The position numbers were made by a program, and so were the translations under genes. Below the pieces are notes generated by a model. It saw nothing but the letters and a program-made list of their open reading frames with translations. It was not told where the DNA came from and did not search any database. From Crambe crambe (lineage: Eukaryota; Porifera; Demospongiae; Poecilosclerida; Crambeidae), in NCBI GenBank assembly GCA_963924555.1, contig OZ004588.1, forward strand, positions 2,108,001-2,172,000: a stretch of 64,000 bases of DNA, written 5' to 3'. The stretch's first letter is position 1; the number at the start of each line of letters is the position of its first letter. Shown here in pieces: positions 32,823 to 45,556 of the stretch.

Positions 32823-33516
32823 TAGACAGTGTGTTGTGCAACTGTCACTTGCACTTATAATAACACCAACCACTTCACAGTACAGCTTTTCCACTGAGTG
32901 TGCACAAGTACATCACAACTAGAGAATTACTTTTTCTCCAGCAGAACAACAAAGTGAAAAGTGTAATTTGTTAATCAGCCAGTGAGTTGTGTACAGGTTA
33001 TGCTCAATGTTCCATTTTCTTTCCTCTGGCATAATGTAATCAGTATTCAGAACTAGTGAAATTACCCTTCCACAGTTAACCTCATCATATTGATGGGGAG
33101 ACCCCCTAAATTAGTGTTAGTTGTGTGTTGCTGTGTATTACTTACCTTATCATGTCATGTGTTTCCAATCACAATCCTGTTAATTTCCTCTTGATACCAC
33201 ATGCACATCCACTGGTGTGTGTGTGGAAATTCTTCCTGACTGGGCAATGCATATACAGTATGTCTAGAAGGTATATTATCCAGTGACCTTTAAAAAAGGG
33301 AGTGTCTTATAGTAAAACACCAGGTAAAGGGTTGATCCTGTGGGTAAAACCAACCATGTATGGACAGTATATTCAGAATACTTATGTTCTATACAACATA
33401 ATGAGCCCTTTGATGTGTGAGATAATCCCCACATACTTACCTCATCTGTTTCAATTCCATCACATCTCCCAATCAATATGACAGGCTATCAGTATGTCTT
33501 CTTATTGTCCCTCCCT

Positions 33517-33539
33517 CCCCCCCCCCCCCCCCCCCCCCC
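33517..33539 (+). repeat. Poly-C run, 23 bases
   Basis: The paralogous position near 46250-46268 has short interrupted C runs instead. Confidence 0.95.
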
Positions 33540-35261
33540 ATCTCATTTGTATGGATAGTGGTTGAGAGGGGGTTTGTAACCTGAACATCTCATGGCATAT
33601 CCCTGTTGAATGTTGATAAAGAGGTTGACTTTGACTATTCTGAACTTGTGATTTTCTAATGTTGAAACCCTTTACCCACTCTAGTGTATTGAGCAGTTGT
33701 GCAGGAATTTGACTTCAAATATTAAGTGTGTTGTCTGAATTTTTGAATATCTTGATCATCACTCTCATGTGTCTGTGTATTATTTAGAAGTATGAGTATT
33801 ATGATGCTAGTGTGTGTGACAACCCCAGACAGATTGGACACAACCCTTTAGAGCATATCCTCCATTGGTTGGTATGTACGTATGTGAAATTCCTGCCAGG
33901 TTGGGACTGTTACAAAAGCACATACGTAAAGTATGACATAGTGTTAAGATATCATGTGACAGGTGGGTTGTATAACCTCTCTACAAAGGACAAAAGGTTG
34001 GGTCCCAAGTGTGTCAGGTTCCACTGCAATAATCTCTATCCCAGTCCCAATATGTCTTCTGATTGCCCCTCCCCCCTCCCCCTAATAATTACATTGTCCC
34101 ATCTCACTTTGTCCCTAGCATCACTTTGCATCTAGCATTGATAGTGAACACTTCATGCCCCACCCTTTTCTTTCTAGATGGTTTAACTTTCTATTGATTA
34201 TATGAGGCTTTGTATCATCCATTTAAAATTAATTAGAGTAGTAGCTTTGATAGAGATTTGAGGAGTGTGTGCTACTTTATGGATTCATAATACGAGCATG
34301 TTACTGATGGCCTTTTCCCCATGGTAGTTTCATGGTAATTGTTATCAACCATGTAGTGGAGTAAATCCATAGTGGACCTTGATTCTCTACCCATATCAAT
34401 GGTCTTAAAATTGTATGCTCTATATAGAACAGGGATCGATACTGAGGGGGAGGCTCACCCATGGTAATAATATGCAATATTCTTGCACCACCAAATCACC
34501 TGTAAGTGCCTGATCACCCATTTCAATCACCTCTAGGTGCCTGATACCAAATCACACTTAGGTGCCTGCATGATCCCACCTGTAAGTAGGTGCCTGATAA
34601 CCACCCAATTCAATGTCAGAGCAAATCCAAATATGTAGGTGCCTATTGCTCACACAAACCTTGTACATGATGGGCATTATATGTGACAGTATCAGGTAGA
34701 AGTCTCGTTTCTGTTGTAAATGATATCTGATTTGGTTGGAAATGATCATTAATCACTATATGTCACTTTGTCCCTAGCATATTGATAGTGCTGAGGGAGA
34801 GTTTATAGACCTGAGGGCCTCATGGCCCACCACTGTCATTCTAGATGACTAATGTTGAGACCATTTACCCACTCTTTCTAATGTTCAGACCCTTTACCCA
34901 CTCTAGCCTAGCTAATGTGCATAGACTGGCATATCCAGAGAGGTTGTCATACTTTCAGTCGATATGAGCATTCACTTTCATCTGTTGTCCTGTATCAACC
35001 CATTATTAGTTGAGGTATCCTAGGAGGGTGTACTTGGATTCATTTAGTCTTAGCATGTATAAGATATCCTTGTACCCAAGGTAGTTTACAAGTCATGGGA
35101 ATGTGAAGTGTAAATGTTTTTCACAGAAAGTGCACAACTAGGTAACTGTTACTTGTTCAACCATGTAAAATTGATAACCAATAATAGACCTCTTTAGTTG
35201 TGAATCTGATGATTGCTTGGTGGGTGTTGTTTGTTTTCTTGACTCCACCTCCTCTCCACAG

Positions 35262-35327
35262 AGACTGTCTCCCCTGACGATGAAGGATACACTTGTACTC
35301 AACCCAAGGATTCTGGATCAACTGAAG
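35262..35327 (+). pseudogene. TASPDE/ILDQL exon, copy 1
   Basis: Acceptor CTCTCCACAG and donor GTACATAC are intact. The entry frame reads TVSPDDEGYTC, but an internal deletion shifts the frame, so the end NPRILDQLK is in another frame. Sibling exons are at 37541, 54665, 56921 and 58952. Confidence 0.45.
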
Positions 35328-35790
35328 GTACATACATGGGCACTCTTTAGAGTTGTTTGGGTACAGAAAGGTTACATTCCTATGCTGTGCAATTTAGACC
35401 TCTTACCTCTATACCTTTGAATATTCATCTTGATGTGGTTAATGGAATGCCTTTGTTGTGTGAGATAATCCACCTCAGCCTGTATTAATTCCAGCTGGGG
35501 TCTTCCCTCACACCTCCCAATCACTATGACTTGTAAAGGAAAAAATATTTATTCTAAATTTAAAAAAAGAAAAATATGGATGATGATGTCATAAAGTTAT
35601 GCTTTATGTATACATGCTACAGTATATGTAACAGTCCCAACTAATTTCTATCCCAGTCTGATAGGTATAATTAGTATGTCTTCTGATTGTCCCTCCCTCC
35701 CACGATAATTATATTGTCCCATCTCACTTTGTCCCTTGCATGGATAGTGCTGAGAGACCTCATGCCTTCATGTGTGTTACAATATGGATT

Positions 35791-36636
35791 CACAATCCAA
35801 GCATGTTATTGAAGACCTTTTACCCAGTGCTCACTCTACTCTATTGTTGTTCTGAGTGAGTCTGTCTTTCATGAACTACCCCATACACTTTATATCTTGA
35901 ATACCGGATAATTGCCAGTATTTAATTTTCCCGACATTTTAAGTTGACCAGCATTTTGTTAAAGCTATCCACACCTACTCTGTGTATGGACAGATGGTAC
36001 CATCGTACAATGGTACTATGGTACCATTGTACTGGCAAGCTGTGGACAGCTCAAGCCCTTGAGTGTTCCATAAAGCCTGGCAGAACACCACTTAAAGGCC
36101 TTCATCATCCTGGCTCTCTTTCTCTGACATAATGTAATTGGTCTATTCAGAACTGGTGAAATTACTTTTCCACAGCTGATTACTCCAACCACATTATAAT
36201 GAAGGGGGAGACCCCCTAAATTAGTGCTGTGTGTACCAACTGATCCTGTTATGTGTTTCATTATGTACACTATCACATGTTAATTTCCTCTGGATACCAC
36301 ATATGTACATGCATGCACATCCACTGGCTTGACTAATATCTGTGTGGCAATAGCATATCATGCGTATAATTTCTTATGATCCAGGGACTGATTTTTTTGG
36401 TAGAGTTGTACTATGTCTAGTATTGGACTTTAGACTGAAGTCCAGGTAAAGGGTCCCTATGGGTATGTCAACCATGTGGTCATTACTTGGGGGAATGATA
36501 ATACTTTTGAGAGTATTTGTATTGGAGTATTTAATTTTATTGGTGTGTTATATTCCATACAACATGTGATATATTAATAACTCACAATCTTCTAGAGAAG
36601 AGTAGTTGGGTCTATACATACTAGTATGATATATTA
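35791..36636 (+). repeat. 0.85 kb direct duplication, copy 1 (partner 55996-56840)
   Basis: Matches include CATGCATGCACATCCACTGG and CAATCTTCTAGAGAAGAGTA in the same order. In both places it lies upstream of a TASPDE-type exon (37541 and 56921). Confidence 0.9.
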
Positions 36637-37540
36637 ACTCTTCCATTCTCCACACCTATTATCATGTGCAAGCAGCTGTACTCACACTAACTACATATGG
36701 TGGGCATTATATGTGATAGCTTTAGTTATGTCATGTGTTAGTATCAACCTAGTAATCACGAGTTATAGGAGCTGATGTACCCAATGAAACAATTAACGTT
36801 CTAATAAATGACGGTGATGTAGGGGTGACTAGTTAACTGGTCAAAAAGGAGTTGGAATAATGGTTGAATAGATGAGATTATGCAAGGATGAAAGTACGAC
36901 TTCACCAACAGATTTGATTTTATTCATTCAAGATATGAAATTTTCTATAAAAAGAAGATAGACTTCCCATAACTATCACATTTGTACACATTAATATAAC
37001 ATCCTATAATATAAAAGTAGCACCCTACACCTCATTCATATCACTAATAACACCTGGTGTTATTCTTAATGTTATACTGATTATCCTCTCGGACCTAATC
37101 ACATGACCATTCCAAATTGAGATCTAATTGTTTCTAGGACCTGATCACATGACCACCTCTGTAACCTTATTCATAACAGTAAGGTGTGCAATTACCATCG
37201 TTCAGTGATTGTTGTCGCTGATGGAAACTATTTTGTCCTGCACTTACTGGGTATGTATTGTTTGATTCTTTATTCATTACTGATGCAGTCACCTAAATCC
37301 AATGTCCTATACAACAGTTCCATTGCACAGAGAATGCCTTTGAAGTGGTTACAGGACAAACATGTCTAGAAATAAATGACTCCCATGATAGTACCTGACA
37401 CTCTGTAGTGGTATAATGTACATGTGTGGTATTCCCCTCTGTTTTCTTTACAGATGCTTCAGCTAAAGGAAAACTGAAACATTTCAAACTTGGTTGCTGC
37501 TGATTTTGTTGACTCTACCTCCTCTCCCCTCCTCCCTCAG

Positions 37541-37619
37541 AGATTGCCTCCTCAATAAAAGGGTCCAGCTGGTCCTTACTGAAGAGCACTTGCACCCATG
37601 GATTCTGGATCAACTAAAG
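37541..37619 (+). pseudogene. TASPDE/ILDQL exon, copy 2
   Basis: Acceptor CTCCCTCAG and donor GTACGTAC are intact. The 3' part reads VQLVLTEEHLHPWILDQLK, but the entry frame (IASSIKG) does not connect to it, so there is a frameshift. Confidence 0.45.
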
Positions 37620-37864
37620 GTACGTACATGGTGGGGACTATTTAGAGTTATTCATGTGCAGAAAGGTTTTACGTAATTTGGACCCTTCTATATCAATGTT
37701 GTGGTTAATGAGCCTTTGATGTGTGAGATAATCCCCACTCGCTTATATACCTCAGCCTGTTTCAATTCCAGTGTCCTCCCTCACACCTCCCAATCACTAT
37801 GACTTGTAACTATAGGCTGTGAATTGATTAGTCAATAATGACCCTTTGACCTTTGCCCTTTCTA

Positions 37865-38000
37865 GGAGAGATGAGGGGTTGGTGTATCTTCACAAGAATC
37901 TGAAAATAACAAAGTCTCTCACTTATGGAGATTGTAACTCTACCAAGAACCAGTGGTGACTGATTAGCCACACCCATGTGGCAACACCCACTTATATTGT
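37865..38000 (+). pseudogene. Acidic terminal exon, decayed copy
   Basis: After TTTCTAG the sequence resembles the exons at 54964 and 59220 (GAGAGATGAGG..., then TTCACAAGAATCTGAA and CCACACCCA), but stops interrupt every relevant frame. Confidence 0.35.
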
Positions 38001-38479
38001 AGTGGGTGTTGTCTTTCATCTTTTATAAAATATATCCATTATTTTGTATGAGAGTTCAGTATCATTATTTGATGTGACCAGTTGATACTTCATTGTCAAA
38101 ATTAATACTACACAATATCTAATACTTACACAAAAAGTTACAATAAAGTCAAGAATAGCACTCCAGCAAGTCCAATGCAGTTCAATTTCAATGTGGTATG
38201 AATTCATCAGATGGTGTGGCAGAACAGATTGATTAGGCTGAATGTAAAAGGTCATCACCCTCAGTCGAATTGGATATCAGGTCATGTAGAAGCTCTATAG
38301 TGTGATTTATGCAAAGTAACACTTTTATTGTCTGGAGATGATGATCTGATAGCACTTTTGAATGAACGAGCCAGAATGATAATACTGTACAGCAGCAGGT
38401 ATTCCTTGATTCTATGCCTTTCGTGTGGGTCTTCCATTTATTATGCAGGAAGTATATACATGTATATTATTGCCAGGAG

Positions 38480-38625
38480 CAGTTTGCGCATGCGCATTTT
38501 TTGGAACCGGTTGCAAAGTAGCGGGCATTATTTAGCGTAGTAGACTGCGGAGTTTTTCTGAGGAGTGACTGTCGTCAACCCAATTGAACGATCGCGTAGG
38601 GCAGTGCTGTGAATCTTTGTGTACC
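38480..38625 (+). pseudogene. Unit 5' segment, copy 2 (diverged)
   Basis: Contains GCGGGCATTATTTAGCGTAG and CCCAATTGAACGATCGCG, ending in TTTGTGTACCTGCCTTTGG. It parallels 26655-26882 and 55268-55470 but with many changes. Confidence 0.35.
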
Positions 38626-38909
38626 TGCCTTTGGATCGGTAAGCAATGAAAACTCTTGCTTCAGTGATAGCAGATCCACCCATCATAGAGCCATAGATAA
38701 TCTATGATGTAGGAGATTCACCTCCCCATCCCCTCTCAACACAATACACATAATTTGTTGCATTTTTGAGATCACTGAAGCACTGATGTTCGTATGGATT
38801 GCAGATAGAGCTGTTTTTGACGAAAATACCTCTCACCCCCTCCACTCTTCTTTTTTTTTTCTTTTTCATTGTTCTAACTAATCACTATATGTTGTGTATG
38901 CAATTACAG

Positions 38910-38980
38910 AATGAGATGATGAAGTCCTCAAGGAAGAGGAACAGTCGTTATCATCCCTCTAAAATACCAAACTCTTATAG
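38910..38980 (+). pseudogene. 71-nt basic exon, copy 4 (splice sites intact)
   Basis: Acceptor GCAATTACAG and donor GTAACCATC are present. The frame MMKSSRKRNSRYHPSKIPN is open, and the length is exactly 71 as in copy 2. It follows the diverged 5' segment by about 0.3 kb. Confidence 0.5.
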
Positions 38981-39336
38981 GTAACCATCAATCCTTTTCA
39001 TATTTGTCTGTTTGATCTTACTCGGTTACTTTCCTTTCACATGTGATTTCCTTTTGATGTGGTTTTGAGCATTTCTATTGTACTTCCCCTCCCCCCAAGC
39101 CTCTTTGTGATTGTATGTACTAGCATGTGTGTGGATTCATGTCCTCTATGTCCCTTCCCCTTTAGAATGTTGCTGGTGCTTTTTGTGTAACTGGCTCAAT
39201 GTGCAAGCTGGGCAATAAGGTGTTGATATGCCACCTCTGTGCAGTGCATCCCAGTTTCATAGGTACGTATAATCAGTACATCTTCTGATTGCCCCTCCCT
39301 CCCCCTATATATTGTATCATCTCACTTTGTCCCTAG

Positions 39337-39410
39337 AGTGGATAGTGCTGAGGGAGAGGTTATAGACCTGAACACCTCATGGCCCACCACTGTCACTTTA
39401 GATCTAGATG
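39337..39410 (+). pseudogene. MDSAE exon-like segment, open copy
   Basis: Acceptor CTTTGTCCCTAG and donor GATG/GTGTGT. The frame reads VDSAEGEVIDLNTSWPTTVT, then LDLD, open throughout, with Val replacing the usual Met. It enters after one base and leaves in phase 1. Confidence 0.45.
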
Positions 39411-40861
39411 GTGTGTTTTGACATTGACTGTTCTGTTTTTGACTTTCTAGTCTTGAGACCCTTTACCCATTTAATGTATTTGATATTGTAGTTATTCTCT
39501 TGTAGTTGTTTGTGACTTTGTCAATCTTTACCAATTATTCCATTATTCAGCATAATGAACTTAGGTAGTCGAAGAGCCACATGTAAATCTGTGTATCATA
39601 ATTATAACTTCTGATTGGTCTAATTGGTACATGTTCTAATTGCCCCTCCCTCCCCTACATATTCCGTGTGTCCCTAGCATGGAAGTGCTGATGCCTACCA
39701 CTATTCTGTACTTATGACTTTCTAATGTGGACCCAACTAATGTGTATAGAGCGGCAGTACAGGAACTTGACTTTGAATGTTGAGGTGTCTCTCCAGAGAG
39801 GTTGTAGCATATAATTGTTTACTTTCTGTTTCGTAATGGCTCCCTCTCTATTGTCCTGTATCAAGCCAATAGCTGGAAATAACTTTATTTCAGGAGGGTG
39901 TGCTCTAATAGTCTGTGCATGTTTCAACTAGCCTTAAATCCAGGATTGTTGAAGTCACGGGAATGTAATTACTGTGCATTATTTAGAACCTTGAGCATTA
40001 GATGCTAGTATGTGTGTGCCCTAATATTATGCCCATCGATCCTTTTGTGCATAATATTGTGTTGTTTATTAGCAATGTGTGGATTCACTTTCTTTGAGTA
40101 TCCTCTAAGATTGAAAGCAAGTACATTTGAACATTAGTTTATTCTTAAATTCTGTTTGCATTTTAGCAATTCAATTGTTACTTGGAAATTTCATTTAATA
40201 TATCACTTTCTTGAATATTTAATTTTGTGTTGCCAAAGTCTACACAGAGTACACACTGTTACCTTATAATGTGATGTGAGCTTATAATGAAGCTGTTTGC
40301 TTGTTGGGTGTGCATCATAATGTGAGATTTATAGAGCCCTTCAAGCATCAGACTGAGAGTCTTGAAATGACAATGTATTAACAGGATCAATACATGTATT
40401 AAGTTAATTGATCAAGATCACCTCCCATCCATTCAAGCCAGTGTTGAAGGTACATGTTGAATGCACAACCAAAAGAATGGTGGTTGGTGACTAAGTGCTT
40501 TCAGAGGTTAGCGGGTCAGACTTATTAAGTGTGTGAGGACACATAATTCACCTTCACCACCAAAGACTAATTACGTATTTACTGTATACTGTACACACAG
40601 CTGGTCACTAGATCCTAAGATAATTTCAAGTTTAAGAGCATCTGGTAGATCTGGGGTTGAAGATGATAGGGGAGATTCCCCTCCCCCTCCCCTCTCAACA
40701 CAATACACATAATGTGTTGCATCTCCATGAGATCACTGAAGCACTGATATTCATATTCATTGTAGATAGAGCAGTTTTTGACAAACACAACCCCCACCCC
40801 CTCTACTCGATCTTCTTTCATTGTTCAAACTAATCACTGTATGTTGTATATGCAATTACAG

Positions 40862-40928
40862 AATGAGACGAAGTCTCAAGGAAGAGGAGCAGTCATAATT
40901 GTCCCTCTAAAATACCAAACTCTTACAG
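40862..40928 (+). pseudogene. 71-nt basic exon, copy 5 (4-base deletion)
   Basis: Splice sites remain, but the exon is 67 nt: four bases are lost in AATGAGACGAAGTCTCAAGG, which breaks the frame. Confidence 0.5.
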
Positions 40929-43196
40929 GTAACCATCAATTCTTCTCATATTTGTCTGTTTGATCTCACTCGGTTACTTTCCTTTCACATGTGATTTCCT
41001 TTTGATGTGGTTTTTGAGGATTGATATTGTATTTCAACCACCTTCCCCTCCCCCCAAGCCTCTTTGTGATTGTATGTACTAGCATGTGTGTGGATTCATG
41101 TCCTCTATGTCCCTTCCCCTTTAGAATGTTGCTGGTGCTTTATGTGTGACTGGCTCAGGAGGAATGAATATGGCAAGCTGGACAAGATGTAGATATGCCA
41201 CCTCTGTGCAATGCATCACATTTTCATAGGTACGTATAATCAGTACATCTTCTGATTGCCCCTCCCTCCCTATCATCTCACTTTGTCCCTAGAGTGGATA
41301 GTGGTGAGAGAGTTTATGGACCTGAACACCTCATGGCCCACCATTGTCACTTTAAAAATAGATGGTGTGTTTTGATATTGACTATTCTGTTTTTGACTTT
41401 CTAGTCTTGAGACCCTTTACCCATTTGATATACTTGATGGTGTATAATCGTTCTCTTGCTTGTAAATTCATGTAGTCGTTTGTGACTGTGTCAATCTTTA
41501 CCAATTATTTGATTATTCTTATAGTATGGATAGTATTGAGGGAGACTTTATAGACCACATGGCCTATCACTGCCAGACCCTTTATAGAGCGACAGTGCAG
41601 AAACTTGAATTCCAATGTTGAAGTGTCTATTCAGATTGAGTGGTTGTATGATTATTCATTTTCTGTTCACTATGCCCCCCTTTCTGTCATCCTTCTACCT
41701 AGTGTCAGTAACTGTACCCTTGGCCTCAGACCATTCACAGTCGCATTAATTTTTTTTTAATGTGTCCTGCTATAATGTCCTGATAATGTATTTTGACCTG
41801 CCACCCTTAAATGGCAAAATGCCCAGTACTGGGATTAATATTGGGGATCATTCATCTGATTGTACATGTGACGTACATTAAAAAGTTGTACTTTTAGTGG
41901 TTGGAATTTGACTGGAAATTAACGGGTGACTGGATGTTATTTGGAGCATTATTGGTATAGAGGTGTATGGAGTATGTACCACCATTACCCATCACCAGGT
42001 TGGGATGTCATGTGACAGCTGGGTTGCATATTAGCCATTGTCTACACAGAGTATACACTGTTGTCTTATAATGTGATGTGAACTTACAATGAAGCTGTTT
42101 GCTCATTGGGTGTGCATCATAATGAGATAATGCTGAGCATCAGATTGAGTCTTGAAATGTAGATATTTTATTAACAGGACTCAATACATGTATTAAGACC
42201 ACCTTCCATGCATTCTCAAGCCAGTGTTGTAGGTACATGTTGAATGCATGACCAAAAGAAATGACTAAGTTCTTTCATAGAGGTTAGTGGACCAGTGTGT
42301 GTGTGTGTGGATGCATACAATGCCCTCTCAAGTTCCCCTTCACCACCAAAGACCAATCACAATTACAGTAACAGGTTCTTTGGTCTTTGCAGGTGTTAGG
42401 GAGTTGCTATGACTTCATAGTTTGCTAGTCCATGCTTTTTGAATGGTCATTATTAACCTTACACATGTGTGATCAACTCTTAAGTACATTGTACGAGTAG
42501 GGTAATAGGACAGGCATCCTTTTGATTCATTTTTATCCTTACAGTGCACACCCCCTCCACCTCTATAAGTTATTCCTGACTCGTTTACACTCCTTCATCA
42601 GTGCATACCTTTGTTTCATGCACCTTTGTTTCATGCTGCTTTATTGCATGCTGCTCATTTTGTTTAGTTTTAGACAAAGTGGAACTGTGTCACTCTCCCA
42701 TTCTCTACCTCCAGAATTTACTAACAATCGTGTACACAGCTGGTCACTAGATTGTTACTTTCTAAAGAAAATGTCAAGTTCCCAAGCATCTGATAGATCT
42801 GGGGGTTAGAGAAGATGTGGGAGATCCCACTCTCCCTCCCCTCTCAACACAATACACATAATGTGTTGCATTTCCATAAGATCACTGAAGCACTGATGTT
42901 TATAGATAGAGCTGTTTTTGATGAACACACACACACCCCACCCTCTCCCTATATATTGTACCATCTCACTTGTCTCTAGCATGGATAGTACTGATCGATG
43001 GAGAGTTTGTAGACCTGAGCACCTCATGGCCAACCAGATGACTATTCTGCACTTGTGAGTTTTAATGTTGAGACCCTTTACCCACTCTAGTCTGGCTAGA
43101 GAGGTTAGCATTTTCAGTCAATATGAACATTCACTTTCTGTTTCAATATGGATCCCTTTCTATTGTCCTGTATCAGTTGATTTCTGTGTGTGTAGT

Positions 43197-43346
43197 TTGT
43201 AGTATACTGAACAACCATGGAGTAGTATACTGAAGAACCATGGAGTAGTATACTGAAGAACCATGGAGTATACTGAATACTGAACAACCATGGAGTAGTA
43301 TACTGAACAACCATGGAGTAGTATACTGAATACTGAACAACCATTG
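43197..43346 (+). repeat. Minisatellite, AGTATACTGAACAACCATGG units
   Basis: About six units of 18-35 bp alternate AGTATACTGAA with AACCATGGAGT. Related single motifs are inside the MITE at 31348-31650 and near 44000. Confidence 0.9.
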
Positions 43347-44427
43347 AGTAATGTTGACCTTGTCACCTTTATCTGTTGGATTCAAGCAATATGATGCGAT
43401 ATCCTCTAGAAGGTGTGTGGAACTGGCCCAAAAGGTATCTTTTTCAATGAGGTATGCCTCATATCCTCCCAGTTTAGTACGTCTTCTGATTGTCCCTATA
43501 TATTGTGCCATCTCTTAACATGCATAGTGCTGAGTGGTTTATAGACCTGAGCACTTCATGGCCCACCACTCATTCTAGAGATGATTTGGACTTGTGACTT
43601 TCTAATGTTGAGACCCTTTACCCACTCTGGCCTAGCTAATGTATATAGAGTGGCATATCCAGAGTTTGTCATGTTAACACTTTCAGTTGATATGATAATT
43701 CATTTTCTGTTTCAATATGGATCCCTTTCTATTGTCCTGTATCAAACCATATCAGTTGAGTTTAGCCCTAGGAGGGTGTGCATAGTCCAGTGATAGCTTC
43801 CGGTTGTAAAAGATCATCCATTGATCCACCCATCTTGGAGCAAAAGACGTGTTTTCTTTGAGTTAAAGTGTGTATGATGATAATTATGATGACAGTACAT
43901 TTAACTAGGAGATTCCAAAGCTAAATAAAGTGTATGATATCTGATAAGCTTTTTCTACTCTGAAGTTTTCCATACTAAATATATACAGTCCATGAACAAC
44001 CATGGAGTACATTGATCCATCAAAATACAAAGCCTCTACTACTACTTCCACTTCACTAACACACATGCCTGACAGGGTTTCGGTAATTGGTTGGGGGAGG
44101 GGGAATTTCAATCAAAGGGGGATCTCCCCCCTTCCCCCCTGCGCTGTATGAAACCCTGCCTGATACCATCATATGTAGCAAGAGGAGCCAATGATTCACA
44201 GAAATTTTTTTCCTATTATTTCTTCACTAAAATGCTTCTCACTCAACTGCTGGCATTGAGATTCAACCCAAATCTATGCCAGCATGATTTGCATGTCCCT
44301 ATCTCAAGTTTCTCTTTATAAGTCCCCTCTGTAACTTAACCTATAACTCCAGTAACCAGTGTTTATTTGCCCTCTGTTGATTTCACCTCCCCTGAGCTAA
44401 CATTCTTAGTCAACAATCGGCACTTAG

Positions 44428-44428
<1 letters not shown>

Positions 44429-44492
<64 letters not shown>
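44429..44492 (+). repeat. (CT)n microsatellite
   Basis: About 32 CT units. Confidence 0.95.
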
Positions 44493-44495
<3 letters not shown>

Positions 44496-44916
44496 TCACT
44501 CTCCCCTTCCCTGAATTTCAAAAAATAATTAAAAAACCGAGTAAGTGTTTGCTATGGTTCTATTTAGTGTTCTCTGCATTGTGACATATAACAATAACTG
44601 TGCATATGTGTCATCAATGCTCTGTACTGTTTTTGTTAGTAGGCTAAGCAGCTGAAACATCTCTGAATATTGTCCAGAAATGGTTAGAGTCTCCTCCAGA
44701 ATTGTATGCTCAGCTGGTCACTACATTGTTCTTAAAAAGTTTGGGGTTGGAGATGTCGGAGATCCCTCCCCTCCCCCTCAACACAATACGTACACATAAT
44801 GTGTTGCTGCTATCACTAGTAGTTGATGTTCTATACGGTTTTACAAACACACCCCCACCACACCCCCTCCACGTATTATTCTAACTAATCACTGTATGTT
44901 GTGTATGCAATTACAG

Positions 44917-44987
44917 AACGAGATGATGAAGTCCTCAAGGAAGAGGAGCAGTCGTAATCATCGCTCTAAGAGACTAAATCCTTCAAG
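44917..44987 (+). pseudogene. 71-nt basic exon, copy 6 (donor lost)
   Basis: The acceptor is intact. The exon starts AACGAGATGATGAAGTCCTC; the donor GT is changed to AT (CTTCAAGATAACC). Confidence 0.5.
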
Positions 44988-45417
44988 ATAACCATCAATC
45001 CTTCTCACCTTATACTTGTGCTGTGTAATTGTTTCTTTAAGGTCAATTGGATCCTATAAAGGGTGTGCATGTATGGCAAAATGTGTGACAGCTGGCAGCA
45101 AATGACCCTTACTTGGTTATCACATGTGATTTCCTTTTTGATGTGATTTTTTAGAGCATTGTTATTGTATTTCAATCACCTTCCCCTCCTCGAGCTTCTT
45201 TGTATATGCTAGCATATGGAATCATAATCTTATCCTGCTTCACCTTTACTACATCATGTTTTCCATGGCTCAAAAGATATCGATATGCCACCCCTTTCCT
45301 CTATGCTGTCCTTTATATTCAGCCTCAATACATTTCCTACTAACTCCTTCATATCCACCAACATCCTGTTGTCACATAATTATGTTAATATCCCATGCAG
45401 GAGTAATGCTACTGTGT

Positions 45418-45556
45418 TGCAACATGAAATTCAGAACATCAAACCAAAATTTACATAGCTTCCTTTTAAGTAGCCCAACTCTAAAGCCACAATTAAGTCC
45501 TTTGAAAGGAGGCTATGTAAATTTTGGTTTAGTGTTCTGAATTTCATGTTGCAAGA
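45418..45556. repeat. Near-perfect palindrome at the start of duplication copy 2
   Basis: The left arm begins TTGCAACATGAAATTCAGAA and the right arm ends with its reverse complement. Arms are about 50 bp, continuing through ACCAAAATTTACATAGC, with a loop of about 40. Copy 1 at 32607 has only the right arm. Confidence 0.8.

Larger units (their letters stand above)
32607..35199 (+). repeat. 2.1-2.6 kb direct duplication, copy 1 (partner 45517-47652)
   Basis: High similarity in the same order: ACACCAACCACTTCACAGTA (32868 vs 45609), CCCCAGACAGATTGGACACA (33823 vs 46553) and ACCAATAATAGACCTCTTTA (35178 vs 47631). Copy 1 carries the MITE at 32658 and a 23-base C run; copy 2 carries a palindrome at its start. 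Confidence 0.9.

Noticed and set aside
33812-34135. 107-codon frame
   Set aside because: The duplicated copy at 46560-46860 does not preserve the frame, so it is not under coding constraint.
38016-38258. 80-codon minus-strand frame
   Set aside because: It lies in repeat-unit sequence whose duplicated partners near 55100-55210 and 59370-59475 do not keep it open.
43114-43511. Minus-strand frames rich in YYSMVVQY-type repeats
   Set aside because: They come from the AGTATACTGAACAACCATGG minisatellite.
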